From the NCBI RefSeq assembly GCF_028622875.1, contig NZ_CP117709.1, positions 5,583,001-5,647,000 on the forward strand: a DNA stretch of 64,000 bases, in the 5' to 3' direction. The notes below the pieces were generated by a model that was not told the DNA's origin, did not search any database, and saw only the letters and a program-made list of their open reading frames with translations. The DNA comes from Streptomyces sp. MMBL 11-1 (lineage in GTDB: Bacteria > Actinomycetota > Actinomycetes > Streptomycetales > Streptomycetaceae). Position 1 is the stretch's first letter, and each line of letters begins with the position of its first letter. Of this stretch, positions 36,208 through 45,450 are shown piece after piece. The translations under genes and the position numbers were made by a program.

Positions 36208-37089
36208 GTGATCGGCCCCCTCATCGCGGTGACCGGAGCGACCGGAGCGGTCGGCGGCCGGGTCGCCCGGCGGCTGGCCCGGACCGGTGCGCCCGTACGG
36301 CTCCTCGGCCGCGACCCCGCCCGGCTCCCCGACCTGCCCGGCGCCGACCACGCGCCCGCCGCCCGCTACGGCGACGCGGAGGCCATGCGCCGGGCCCTCG
36401 ACGGGGCCCACACGCTGTTCCTGGTCTCCGCCCACGAAAGCCTCCACCGGGTGCGCGAGCACACCACGGCGATCGACGCCGCCGTGGCGGTGGGCGTCGA
36501 GCGGATCGTGTACGTGTCCTTCCAGGGGGCCGCGCCCGACGCCACGTTCACCTTCGCCCGCGACCACTGGGACACCGAGGCCCACATCCGTACGGCGGAG
36601 ATCCGCCACACCTTCCTGCGGGACAACTGGTATCTGGCGGGGCTGCCCGCGATGACCGGGACCGACGGGGTGCTGCGAGGGCCCGGCGGCGACGGACGGG
36701 TGGCGGCCGTCGCCCACGAGGACATCGCCGACGCGGCGGCTGCCGTGCTGCTGGACGAAAGCACGGACCACGACGACCGGGTCTACGACCTCACCGGCCC
36801 CGAGGCGTTCACCCTCGCCGAGGCGGCCGACGAACTGACCCGGGTCACCGGGCGCCCCGTCGTCTACGTCCCCGAGACCCGCGAGGAGGCCTACGCCTCC
36901 CGGGCCGGCTACGGGGCCGAGGACTGGGAGGTGGCCGGCTGGGTCACCTCGTACGAGGCCATCGCCGCCGGAGAGCTGGCCGCCGTCTCCGACGCGGTGC
37001 CCACGCTCACCGGGCACCCGGCCAAGAGCTTCGCGCGGTTCCTGGTGGAGAACCCGGACAGCTACCGTCACCTGCTGCCCGGCGGCTGA
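36208..37089 (+). CDS. NmrA-like/atypical SDR NAD(P)-binding protein
   Basis: 293 aa from GTG 36208, with AGAGGAAG upstream. Rossmann motif VTGATGAVGGRVARRL. No classical YxxxK pair is clear, as in NmrA/HSCARG and QOR2-type proteins that bind NADPH or reduce quinones. Segments ERIVYVSFQGAAPDATF and RHTFLRDNWY match this subgroup. It is preceded by two terminators, so it has its own promoter. Role unknown; redox sensing or reduction is plausible. Confidence 0.83.
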   Translation: MIGPLIAVTGATGAVGGRVARRLARTGAPVRLLGRDPARLPDLPGADHAPAARYGDAEAMRRALDGAHTLFLVSAHESLHRVREHTTAIDAAVAVGVERIVYVSFQGAAPDATFTFARDHWDTEAHIRTAEIRHTFLRDNWYLAGLPAMTGTDGVLRGPGGDGRVAAVAHEDIADAAAAVLLDESTDHDDRVYDLTGPEAFTLAEAADELTRVTGRPVVYVPETREEAYASRAGYGAEDWEVAGWVTSYEAIAAGELAAVSDAVPTLTGHPAKSFARFLVENPDSYRHLLPGG

Positions 37090-37104
37090 CCGGGAGGCCC
37101 CGGT

Positions 37105-38021
37105 TCAGCGCCACGGGATGTGCCGCCACGGGCTGCCCCCGCTCTCCGCCAGCAGCCGGTGGGCGAGGACGTTCTTCTCGTAGAACGGCCCGTACTGCTC
37201 CTCGTCGAACCGCAGCACCCGCCCCAGCGAGTAGCCCGCCGAGAACTCCTCCCAGGAGCGGTGGGCCGACTTGCTCAGCGCCCCGGCGTAGACGATCGCC
37301 TGCTCCGCGTCGGCGGGGGCGCAGTAGCGTGCCGACAGCCCCCAGCGCGCCAGGTTCACCGCCCGCCCGTAGTCGTAGGCGACCGTCGTGCGGACCCGGC
37401 CGTCCGGCGGCAGCAGCCCGTCCGCGCGGAACCGGGCCTCGTAGCGCATGATCCGGCGCACCAGCTCCTCGATGCCCTTGACCGCGCCGGAGTCCGCCCC
37501 TGCGCCCCGCAGGCCAGCCCGTACGCCAGCGGCCCGTGCAGCGCGCCGTGGCGCAGCGCGAGCAGCCGGTTCTCCGGGAGACGGTCGTTCTCCGCGTACG
37601 CGCGCTGCCACAGCGCCAGATCCGTCGGGCCCGTCGGCAGCAGCAGCTGTCCGGGCGTCCCCACGTTCACCCCGAGGAACACGCGCGGGTCGGACCAGCC
37701 GAACTCGGCGGCCCACCGCAGCGAGACACCGTGGAAGACCCAGTCCGGATGCCAGGCGGGCAGCATGCCCCGGGTGAGCACCGGCCGGCAGACGAAGCCG
37801 GCCGGGTCGTGGTGTGCGCGCCAGGTGATGGTGTCCGGCTTCGCGTCCGCCTCGGCGCGCGGGGCCGGGATGTACAGCTGGGCCCCGGCGAGTGCCGCCA
37901 GTTGGGCCCGGGCGTCGCCGCGCAGCGCCGCCTCGTGGAGGAGCTGCTCGGTCTCGGACGGCGGGGTCCAGGGGGCGGGCGGCCAGGGGGCCGGGGGCGA
38001 GGTGGGGGGATGCGGGTTCAT
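37105..38021 (-). pseudogene. DUF1266 family gene, frameshifted and internally shortened
   Basis: The N-terminal part (MNPHPPTSP..., from ATG 38021) and the C-terminal part (VKGIEELVRRIMRYEARFR... to SPWRHIPWR) lie in different frames, with the switch between about 37490 and 37512. One added base would restore a reading of about 305 aa. Compared with the neighbour at 38018, roughly 90 middle residues are also missing, right at the frame change (after PLAYGLACGA). The start overlaps the stop of the neighbour (ATGA), so it was a coupled pair. Either a decayed copy or a sequencing error on top of a natural short form. Confidence 0.6.
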
Positions 38022-39289
38022 GACCAGGGGATGTTCCGGTAAGGGCTGGTGGGGTCCTCGGTCAGCATGCGGTGCTCGGCGAGTGACTGCAGGTACGTGG
38101 GCTCCGCGGCCTCCGGGCCGTCGTCCTCCGCCCCGTGGACCACCCGGGCCATGAGGTAGCCGAGGGAGAAGTCCGCCCACGAGGAGTAGGCGGCCCGGGC
38201 GAGTTCGCCGAGCCGCAGGACGTCCTGCCCGGCCTCGTGCGGATCGCCGTACCGGGCGCCGAGCGCGAGCCGTACGACGTTGACCGCCCGGCCGAGGTCG
38301 AAGGCGGCCAGGGTGTCGACACGGCCGTCCGGGGCGAGTACGCCGTCGGCCCGGAACTTCTCCTCGTACAGGGTGACGTGACGCAACGCCCGGTCCGCCG
38401 CCGCCCGGTCCTCCGCGTCGCGCGCGGCGAACGCCCGGGCCACCGCGTCGGACCACTCCTCGCGCGTCGGCGTGCGCCCCAACCGGTGCGCCAGGGTGTG
38501 CCGGGTGCGCAGGACGGCTTCCTGGGCGCGCCCGACCAGCTGGTTCTTCATCAGCGACGCGAGGCGGTCGCGGTACTCGGCGCGGTGCGGGATGCCCCAC
38601 GGGCTGCGCAGCCGGGCCCGGTCGGCCGCGTAGTTCTCGTAGGCGGCGCCGAGCCGGTTCCAGATCAGGCCGTTGGCGACGGCCAGATGGGCGCCGAGCG
38701 CGAGTCCGTGGGCGAGCGGCCCCCGCAGCGGCCCGCCGCCGTCGGTGAGCAGGACGCCCCGCTGCGCCCCGCCGGAGTGCTCGTCGGCCCTCACCCAGGC
38801 CTTCAGGCGCCTGGGCCGGGCGTCGACCATCGCCGCGTACGGGGTGCCGTGGTTCACCGCGAGGCGGCGCACGTCGTACGGCCAGATCCGGGCCAGCTCG
38901 CCGATGCTCACCTCGCGGAAGACCCACTCCGGGTGCCAGGGCGGCAGCATCCCCTGGGTCAGGACCGGGACGCAGGTCCGCCCGGAGGCCTCGTCCCGGA
39001 TCGCGGGCAGGGGGGCCGTCCAGCCGGGGATGTCCGCGTGCAGCCGGGCGACCAGCACGTACAGCCGGGTCCGCGCGAGCAGCTCCACGACCGCGTCGGC
39101 GCTGCCGCCCGCCACGGCCGCGGACAGCGCGCGCTCGATCTCCGTGGGCGGCGCGGACGGCGGAGGCGGCGGGTGGCCCGGTGGGTGCGGCGCTGGTCGC
39201 CCGTACGGCGACGGCTCCGGCCCGTACCCTCCGCGCGCGGCGGCCACTGCTCGGCCGCTCTCTGTTTCTGCCCCGTTCCCCGTTGTCAC
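38018..39289 (-). CDS. DUF1266 domain protein
   Basis: 423 aa from GTG 39289. A Pro/Gly-rich leader of about 45 residues is followed by a mostly alpha-helical DUF1266 domain, with TQGMLPPWHPEWVFREVS and GRAVNVVRLALGARYGDP as recognisable blocks. It ends SPYRNIPWS. No enzyme motif. DUF1266 genes are often found in pairs in actinomycetes. Its 3' end overlaps the start of the shorter paralogue. Function unknown. Confidence 0.8.
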   Translation of the reverse strand: MTTGNGAETESGRAVAAARGGYGPEPSPYGRPAPHPPGHPPPPPSAPPTEIERALSAAVAGGSADAVVELLARTRLYVLVARLHADIPGWTAPLPAIRDEASGRTCVPVLTQGMLPPWHPEWVFREVSIGELARIWPYDVRRLAVNHGTPYAAMVDARPRRLKAWVRADEHSGGAQRGVLLTDGGGPLRGPLAHGLALGAHLAVANGLIWNRLGAAYENYAADRARLRSPWGIPHRAEYRDRLASLMKNQLVGRAQEAVLRTRHTLAHRLGRTPTREEWSDAVARAFAARDAEDRAAADRALRHVTLYEEKFRADGVLAPDGRVDTLAAFDLGRAVNVVRLALGARYGDPHEAGQDVLRLGELARAAYSSWADFSLGYLMARVVHGAEDDGPEAAEPTYLQSLAEHRMLTEDPTSPYRNIPWS

Positions 39290-39378
39290 GGTGAGATCCT
39301 ACGGAACGGGCCCGGCGGTGTGCCGGGGGAGGCCCCGGGGCCCGGGGACGGGCCTCGCGGACGGGGTTTCGTCGCGGG

Positions 39379-40053
39379 TCAGAGCCCGGCCGGGCGCACC
39401 AGCCCCGACTCGTACGCGAAGACCGCCGCCTGGGTCCGGTCGCGGACGCCCAACTTGACCAGGATCCGGCCCACATGGGTCTTCACCGTCTGCTCCGCCA
39501 CGATGAGCTGCCGGGCGATCTCCGCGTTCGACAGGCCGCCCGCGATCAGCGTCAGCACCTCCGTCTCACGCTCCGTCAGATCCCCGACCCGCGCCTTGAG
39601 CGGCGGACGCGGGGCCCCGGCCGTCCGCGAGAACTCCACGATGAGCCGCTTGGTGATGTTCGGGGAGAGCAGGGCGTCACCCGCCGCCACCACCCTTACC
39701 GCGTGCGCGAGTTCGTCGGCCGAGGCGTCCTTCAGCAGGAAGCCCGAAGCGCCCGCGCGCAGCGCCTCGTAGACGTACTCGTCGAGATCGAAGGTGGTCA
39801 GCACGAGCACCTTCACCGCCGAGCCCTCCGCGGAGGTGATCCGCCGGGTGGCCTCGATACCGCCCAGCTCCGGCATCCGGATATCCATCAGGACGACGTC
39901 CGGGGCGAGTTCGGCGACCATGCCGACGGCGTCGAGCCCGTTGACGGCCTGACCGACGACCTCGATGTCCGGCTCGGCGTTCAGCAGGACCGTGAAGCCC
40001 TGGCGGACCATCATCTGGTCGTCGGCGATCACGGCGCGGATGGGCGGAGTCAT
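39379..40053 (-). CDS. NarL/LuxR-family response regulator
   Basis: 224 aa. Receiver domain with the acidic pair (ADDQ), phospho-acceptor Asp in VVLMDIRMPE and Lys in FLLKD. The C-terminal LuxR-type helix-turn-helix is LTERETEVLTLIAGGLSNAE. Its start overlaps the stop of the kinase gene by four bases, so it is the direct partner. Targets are probably the genes of this operon or envelope genes. Confidence 0.93.
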   Translation of the reverse strand: MTPPIRAVIADDQMMVRQGFTVLLNAEPDIEVVGQAVNGLDAVGMVAELAPDVVLMDIRMPELGGIEATRRITSAEGSAVKVLVLTTFDLDEYVYEALRAGASGFLLKDASADELAHAVRVVAAGDALLSPNITKRLIVEFSRTAGAPRPPLKARVGDLTERETEVLTLIAGGLSNAEIARQLIVAEQTVKTHVGRILVKLGVRDRTQAAVFAYESGLVRPAGL

Positions 40054-41417
40054 GGGGCGTCCTCGGTCGTCTCGGTGCGGGTGGGCAGGATCGCGGTGAC
40101 TTCCCAGCCGCCGTCGGGCGTGGGGCCGGTGGCCAGCTCACCGCCGAGCATCGCCGCGCGTTCGCGCATCCCGAGCAGGCCGTGGCGTACGCCCGGGGAG
40201 GGTGCCGCCGGGTGGTCCGGCGGCGAGTTGACGACCCGGACGGTCAGCCCGGCGGGCCGGTGGCCGATCACCACCTCGGCGCTCGCGCTGGGCGCGTGGC
40301 GCATCACGTTGCTCAGCGCCTCCTGCACGATGCGGTACGCGGACAGCTCGACGCCCGGCGGGAGGGGGCGGGGGTCGCCGGTCGTGGACCGGGTGACGGC
40401 GAGACCGGCCGAGCGCACCGTGGCGAGCAGGCCGTCGAGGCCGTCGAGGCCCGGCTGCGGGGCGTGCCGCGCACTCTGCGACGGGGCCTCCTCCGAGCGC
40501 AGGACGCCCAGCACCCTGCGCAGCTCGGTGAGGGCTTCCAGGGCGTTCTCCCGGATGCCGGTCAGATTCTCCCGCAGCTCCTCGGTGGGGTGCTCCACCA
40601 GGTGCGGGGCGACCTGCGCCTGGATGGAGATCACGGACATGTGGTGGGCGACCACGTCGTGCAGCTCGCGGGCGATCCGGTTGCGCTCCTCCAGCAGAGT
40701 GCGCCGGGCCCGCTCCTCGGCGGTCAGCTCCGCCTGCACGACGAGGTCCTTGCGGGCCAGGCGCAGGCTGCGCAGCGCGGTGCCGAGGGCCAGGGCGGTG
40801 ACGAGCACGAGTACGGCCACCGCCGGGCTCACATGCGGCAGCGGCGGCGTGCGCAGGGCGACGAACAGCGCCAGAGCCAGCGAGATCGCCAGCGCGGCCG
40901 ACGCGCGGCGGGGCCGGACCCGCAGCGCCAGCAGGAACAACGCACCGCCCTGGAGCGCCGCCCCCGCGAACGGGGCGGGGTACGCGGCCACGGGGCCCGG
41001 GTACACGGGGTGGTACGAGGGGAAGGAGGCCACGGTGACGAGCACGGCCACGAACGCCAGCGCGGTCGCCGCCCACCAGGCGCCCACCGGACGGATCATC
41101 CCGGCCACCAGCGCCGCGGACTGGGCAACGGCCACCAGTACCGCCAGGCCGCTCACCGAGGCGCCGTACGGGGTGAGTTCGACGGTACGGATCACCGCGA
41201 CGCCGACCGCGGTGATCACCAGCAGTACCAGGAACACCGGGCGCCACACCGGCGCGCTCGGCTCTCCCATGCGGGGCACCCGGTCGACCGGCGCGGCCCA
41301 CAGCTCCTCGTACAGGGCGCGCGGCAGACGGCGCACCGCCGCCCGCAGCCGTACCGCCCTCGATGACGTCACCGCCCCCACCGCCCCCTCGGCTCCACTC
41401 CTGCTCAGACTAGGCAC
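40050..41417 (-). CDS. Sensor histidine kinase (HisKA_3, NarX/DesK type)
   Basis: 455 aa from GTG 41417, with GGAAGGGA upstream. About five or six membrane helices (65-215) are followed by a HisKA_3 domain with the phosphoacceptor in RIARELHDVVAHHMSVISIQ and an HATPase domain (RIVQEALSNVMRHAP; LLGMRERAAMLGG). There is little extracellular sequence, so it may sense the membrane itself. It overlaps the acyltransferase by 8 nt and the response regulator by 4 nt. Confidence 0.92.
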   Translation of the reverse strand: MPSLSRSGAEGAVGAVTSSRAVRLRAAVRRLPRALYEELWAAPVDRVPRMGEPSAPVWRPVFLVLLVITAVGVAVIRTVELTPYGASVSGLAVLVAVAQSAALVAGMIRPVGAWWAATALAFVAVLVTVASFPSYHPVYPGPVAAYPAPFAGAALQGGALFLLALRVRPRRASAALAISLALALFVALRTPPLPHVSPAVAVLVLVTALALGTALRSLRLARKDLVVQAELTAEERARRTLLEERNRIARELHDVVAHHMSVISIQAQVAPHLVEHPTEELRENLTGIRENALEALTELRRVLGVLRSEEAPSQSARHAPQPGLDGLDGLLATVRSAGLAVTRSTTGDPRPLPPGVELSAYRIVQEALSNVMRHAPSASAEVVIGHRPAGLTVRVVNSPPDHPAAPSPGVRHGLLGMRERAAMLGGELATGPTPDGGWEVTAILPTRTETTEDAP

Positions 41418-42594
41418 GACGTGCGTGTCCCTTCCGCTCGGGGGAGGTCTCCCGCAGGGACTCCCGTACGACGAGGGAGCCCCCGCCGGGGGGCCGCCCG
41501 TTCTGCTCGTAACCCCGGAACGCGGCCCAGCACACCAGCAGGGCCAGCGCGAACACCGGCAGCCACAGCAACCGGGCGAGCACCCACCCGGCGCCGTCGG
41601 GCACGGTGTGCAGCCCCGCCAGCGGGGCGTCCGCGATCAGCGACGCACCCGTCGTCACGATGATCATCGCGGTCTGGTGCCACAGGAAGACGGTCATCGC
41701 CGACAGGTTCACCACCGCCACCACCGCCCAGACCGCGGGCCTCCGCAGCGCCCGGCGCAGGGGCCCGAGCAGCAGCAGCGCCGCCCCGCACTGCGCCAGG
41801 CCGAACGCCACGGCGGCCAGGCTCGGCGGATCCAGATTGGACATCCGGCCTCCCGGAACGCCGACCATGGCAGCCGGATACCCGGCCCACCGCACGAGCG
41901 CGACGGCCGCCCCCGCGCCGGCGAGCAGCAGCGCCCAGCGGCCCGCCCGGCCGCGCATCCCGCCCCGGGCCACCAGCGCCCCCAGGCAGTAGGGCACCAG
42001 CCAGCCCGCGACCACGTTGATCCACTCCAGCTCACGGGGACCGCCGAGACCCAGACGTACGAGGTCGACGTGGAGCACCACCACGAGCGGCCACAGCGGG
42101 TGGAGCCGCGCCACCAGGGGAGTCAGCGCGGTCAGCGCGGCGAAGACCAGCAGGAACCACAGCGGGGACCAGACCAGCTTGACCAGCGCGCGGACCGTCG
42201 CGTCACCCACCCCGGCCACCAGCATCGAGGCCGCCGCGAGCGCCCACACCACGAGGACCGCCGCCACCGGCCGGAACAGGCGCCCCAGCCGGCCGCGCAC
42301 CCACCGCCCGTACGGCACGCCGCGCTGCCGGGCCGAGGCCCAACTCCCCGCCGCCACCTGCCCGCCCACCAGGAAGAACACCGCGAGGGTCTGGAACACC
42401 CAGGAGACCGGGTGGAGTTCGGGCAGATACGTCAGCGGGCTCGCCCCGCGCACCGTGCCGCTGTCGGTGACCAGCGCGGTCACCAGCCAGTGCCCGCCCA
42501 CCACGCCGAGGATCGCCAGGGCCCGCAGGGCGTCGACGGCGCGGTCGCGGCCGGGCGGGGTGGCGGCCTCGATCCGTGCGACCAGACCGGTCAT
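41410..42594 (-). CDS. Acyltransferase family 3 membrane protein
   Basis: 394 aa from ATG 42594. Ten hydrophobic helices. The N-terminal AVDALRALAILGVVGGHW is the conserved RxLAxxxVxxxH motif of acyltransferase 3 proteins, with the catalytic His, and TVFLWHQTA is the second His block. These add acetyl or other acyl groups to cell-surface sugars, lipids or antibiotics. Overlaps both neighbours (ATGA with the hydrolase, 8 nt with the kinase), so it is locked in a four-gene unit. Confidence 0.88.
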   Translation of the reverse strand: MTGLVARIEAATPPGRDRAVDALRALAILGVVGGHWLVTALVTDSGTVRGASPLTYLPELHPVSWVFQTLAVFFLVGGQVAAGSWASARQRGVPYGRWVRGRLGRLFRPVAAVLVVWALAAASMLVAGVGDATVRALVKLVWSPLWFLLVFAALTALTPLVARLHPLWPLVVVLHVDLVRLGLGGPRELEWINVVAGWLVPYCLGALVARGGMRGRAGRWALLLAGAGAAVALVRWAGYPAAMVGVPGGRMSNLDPPSLAAVAFGLAQCGAALLLLGPLRRALRRPAVWAVVAVVNLSAMTVFLWHQTAMIIVTTGASLIADAPLAGLHTVPDGAGWVLARLLWLPVFALALLVCWAAFRGYEQNGRPPGGGSLVVRESLRETSPERKGHARRA

Positions 42595-43556
42595 CGGGAG
42601 GCTCCCAGCGGTTCGGCGCCCGCCGCGATCCGGGCCAGGTTGGTCAAGGAGCGCGAACCGGGCAGCAGATAGTCGCTGTGGCCGCCGTCGCCCGCGTCGA
42701 ACACCTCGGCCCCGAAGCGGTCCGCCACCGGATCGGTCCCGAAGCCGACCGTCGCGACGAACGGCACCCGCACCCGGACATGGGGCACCCGGGCGATCCA
42801 GTCCCCGCCGCCCCGGCCCGCCCACACCCGCGCCCCGGTGCGCAGCGCGGCGGCGTCCCGGGCTCCGACCCCGGGGCTGCCGTAGAGGACGAGGGCGTCG
42901 GCCGCCGTCCCCGGCGCGGACCGGGCGCAGATCACCGAACCGTACGAGTGGCACAGCAGGCTGATCCGGGCGGCGGGCCGCACCGCGCGCAGCCCGTCCA
43001 CCAGTGTGCGCAGCCCCGGCGCGGCCCCGTCGGCCCGCCCGGTGGTCAGCGCGGCCGGGCTCACGGCCGCGGGCGTACGGTAGCCGAGCCAGGCGACGAC
43101 GGCCGCGCCCTCGCCCAACTCCCGGTGCAGAGCCCTGGCATCGCGCCGCAGCCGCCAGTACGCGTCCAGCCCGACGCCCGCACCGGGCACCAGCACCGCG
43201 ATCCGCCGGGCCGCGGACAACTCCCCGACGACCTCCGTGGTCCGGCCGCCGTCCCGCCCGTCGAACGCGAGGAACTGCCTCCCCGGCGCGGCCATCTCCC
43301 GCAGCGAGGCCGCCCGGCCGAGATCCCCGTGCCCCCGGGCCTCCCGCTCGGCCGCCCGGATGTCCTGCCGGCTCACCGCGTACCGCCGGGCGAGCGCCGC
43401 CTGCCCCGCGTCCCGCAGCGGCCCGTGAGCGGTCGGCGCGGGGGCGGGCACGGCGGCGGGCCGGGCCGCTCCGGACACCGGCACGGCCACCGCGAAGGTG
43501 ACGAGGGCGGCGAGCAGGGCGCGGAGCCGACGAGGTCTGCGCGGGCGGTCGGGCAT
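42591..43556 (-). CDS. Secreted alpha/beta hydrolase (DUF1023/PF06259 type)
   Basis: 321 aa. A signal peptide (Arg-rich start, LLAALVTFAVAVPVSGA core) precedes an alpha/beta hydrolase domain. Nucleophile Ser in LLCHSYGSVI; a late FDAGDGGHSDYLLPG holds the catalytic His. This family is common in actinomycetes and has no fixed substrate. It is the first gene of the coupled operon, with an acyltransferase next, suggesting that one protein adds and the other removes an acyl group. This pairing is inference. Confidence 0.85.
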   Translation of the reverse strand: MPDRPRRPRRLRALLAALVTFAVAVPVSGAARPAAVPAPAPTAHGPLRDAGQAALARRYAVSRQDIRAAEREARGHGDLGRAASLREMAAPGRQFLAFDGRDGGRTTEVVGELSAARRIAVLVPGAGVGLDAYWRLRRDARALHRELGEGAAVVAWLGYRTPAAVSPAALTTGRADGAAPGLRTLVDGLRAVRPAARISLLCHSYGSVICARSAPGTAADALVLYGSPGVGARDAAALRTGARVWAGRGGGDWIARVPHVRVRVPFVATVGFGTDPVADRFGAEVFDAGDGGHSDYLLPGSRSLTNLARIAAGAEPLGASR

Positions 43557-43700
43557 GGGGCGGGGTCCTTCCGTACCAGGGGCGACGTGTGCTTCCGGTA
43601 CAGAAGTTATGGACGGGGGACGGTAGTCGGCGTCCCGCCGGAGAGGGCACCTGCGGGGTGGCTCTCAGGTATGACGTGGGGGACGCGGCAGGTGGCCGCC

Positions 43701-43760
43701 TCCGGCCGGCGAGGTGCGGCGAACGGCTTCGGTTCCGGCCGGCGAGTGCGGCGAGGTGCG
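43701..43760. repeat. Short direct repeats TCCGGCCGGCGAG(G)TGCGGCGA
   Basis: Two copies (43701-43722 and 43734-43754) and a partial third in the 258-nt gap between two hydrolase genes. I see no other feature in this gap. Confidence 0.8.
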
Positions 43761-43814
43761 GTGTCGGCCCTCGCCCCGTGAGGTGGGTCTCGGCCGGTGC
43801 GACGCGGTGTGGCG

Positions 43815-44687
43815 TCAGGCGCGGCCGGTGTGCTCCAGGACGGCGGCGGCGAGCGGGGCGAGAACCTCGCGGGGGAGCGCGTGGCCCATGCCCGGGATCT
43901 CGACGAGCCGCGCGCCGCGGATCGCCTGGACGAGGTGTTCGGCGTGCGGGGGCGGGAAGACGGGTTCGGCGAGGGCCGAGACGACCAGGGCGGGCACGCG
44001 GGTCCGGGCGAGCTGCTCGGTGCGGTCCATCCCGGAGTAGTCGGCGCGGGCGTGCGCGGAGCCGGCACGGTGATGCCCGGTGTGCTCGATGATCCGGCGC
44101 TCCAGGGCCCGGGCGTGGTCGGCGTCGAAGGGGATCAGGCCGCCCCCGAGCGCCCGCCAGTGCTCCACGCGCCGCTCCAACTCGGCCTCAGGACCCAGCT
44201 CCTCGACCGGCCGGGACCACAGCTCCAGCAGTGCGGGCGCGACGCCGGGGAGCTGCTCGGGCGGAACGCGGACGCCGTCCGGGGCGGTGTACGGGACGGA
44301 GCTGAGCGCTCTCGTCCCGAACACCGTCGCGCTCAGGAGCCGTTCGGGGTGGTCGGCGATCAGGAGCTGGGTGAGCATGCCGCCCAGAGACATCCCCACG
44401 ACATGCGCCCGCTCCACGCCGAACGCGTCGAGCACGGCGACGGCGTCCTCGGCCAGCGTGGTGAGCGGGTAGGGCCGCTCGTCGAAGGCCCAGGTGGACC
44501 GGCCGGTGTCCCGGTGGTCGTAACGGATCACACGGTGCCGGGCGGCGAGCAGCTCCACCAGCTCGTCGGGCCAGCCGAGCCCGGACGCCTGCGCGCCCAT
44601 GACCAGCAGCAGGGCGGGGGCGTCGGGAGCACCGTGTTCCTCCGCCCAGAGGCGTACGCCGGGGGCGACTTCGACGAAGCGTTCCAT
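43815..44687 (-). CDS. Alpha/beta hydrolase
   Basis: 290 aa from ATG 44687. Oxyanion region LLLVMGAQASG, DHRDTGRS, nucleophile elbow VVGMSLGGML and catalytic His in IPGMGHALP. No signal peptide. The fold matches epoxide hydrolase/haloperoxidase-like esterases acting on small molecules. A repeat operator (44721-44757) upstream suggests repression by a TetR-type protein not encoded here. Confidence 0.88.
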   Translation of the reverse strand: MERFVEVAPGVRLWAEEHGAPDAPALLLVMGAQASGLGWPDELVELLAARHRVIRYDHRDTGRSTWAFDERPYPLTTLAEDAVAVLDAFGVERAHVVGMSLGGMLTQLLIADHPERLLSATVFGTRALSSVPYTAPDGVRVPPEQLPGVAPALLELWSRPVEELGPEAELERRVEHWRALGGGLIPFDADHARALERRIIEHTGHHRAGSAHARADYSGMDRTEQLARTRVPALVVSALAEPVFPPPHAEHLVQAIRGARLVEIPGMGHALPREVLAPLAAAVLEHTGRA

Positions 44688-44720
44688 GGTGGACCTCGCT
44701 GTCCTGGTGAGCCGACAGAT

Positions 44721-44757
44721 GAGACGAAACGGATAGTGAGACGGAACGGTTCGTCTC
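44721..44757. promoter_or_regulatory. Repeated GAGACG operator upstream of the hydrolase gene
   Basis: GAGACGAAAC (44721-44730) is repeated as GAGACGGAAC (44738-44747). The second copy forms an inverted repeat, GAGACG-N8-CGTCTC (44738-44757). This is typical of a TetR-type site. Confidence 0.6.
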
Positions 44758-44805
44758 GCTTGGAGCGTAACGCATCGCCGGGCATGGGGCCAGCGGGTAC
44801 GAGAA

Positions 44806-44846
44806 CGGCCCCGGCCCGCGCGCGATGGACGCGCGGGCCGGGGCCG
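44806..44846. terminator. Hairpin terminator of sodN
   Basis: 16-bp perfect G/C arms (44806-44821, 44831-44846), 20 nt after the sodN stop. Confidence 0.88.
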
Positions 44847-44866
44847 CCGAAGCGTTGATCCTGAGA

Positions 44867-45262
44867 TCAAGCCTTCTTGGTCTCCCAGAAGATCCGGTCG
44901 ACCTCGGCGATGAGGTCCAGGGCCTTCTGGCCCGTCTTCGGGTCGTTCGAGCCCTTGGCCGCGGAGAGCGCCTTCAGGGTGTCGTTGACCAGCTGGTGCA
45001 GCTCCGGGTACTTCTCGAAGTGCGGGGGCTTGAAGTAGTCGCTCCAGAGCACCGAGATGTGGTGCTTCGCGAGCTCGGCGCGCTGTTCCTTGATCAGGAC
45101 CGCGCGGGTGCGGAAGTCCGCGTCCTCGTTGGCCTGGTACTTCTCCTGGACGGCCTTGACCGACTCGGCCTCGATGCGGGCCTGGGCCGGGTCGTACACG
45201 CCGCAGGGCAGGTCGCAGTGGGCGCTGACCTTCACCTTGGGGGCAAACAGGCGGGAAAGCAT
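44867..45262 (-). CDS. sodN: Nickel superoxide dismutase
   Basis: 131 aa. A 14-residue leader (MLSRLFAPKVKVSA) precedes the nickel hook HCDLPCGVYDP. After the leader is removed, His1, Cys2 and Cys6 hold the nickel. The rest is the four-helix bundle of Ni-SOD. It converts superoxide to O2 and H2O2 in the cytoplasm. The maturation protease gene sodX is divergent, 188 nt away. Confidence 0.97.
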   Translation of the reverse strand: MLSRLFAPKVKVSAHCDLPCGVYDPAQARIEAESVKAVQEKYQANEDADFRTRAVLIKEQRAELAKHHISVLWSDYFKPPHFEKYPELHQLVNDTLKALSAAKGSNDPKTGQKALDLIAEVDRIFWETKKA

Positions 45263-45450
45263 GGAGCTGTCCTCCTCGTGATCGTCTTCTCAGGTGGGAC
45301 ATTACTCCGTGGAGCGCCGGTTTCCGTGGCTGCCCCAGGGGCTTAGGTCAAAAGTCCGGTGTGAGAATCGGGCCGTCGGCCGAATGTACGGAGCCGTGCG
45401 GGGGCGATGTGCTGACGATGTGCTGGAGGAGGAACCGGGAGGTGCCGGAG

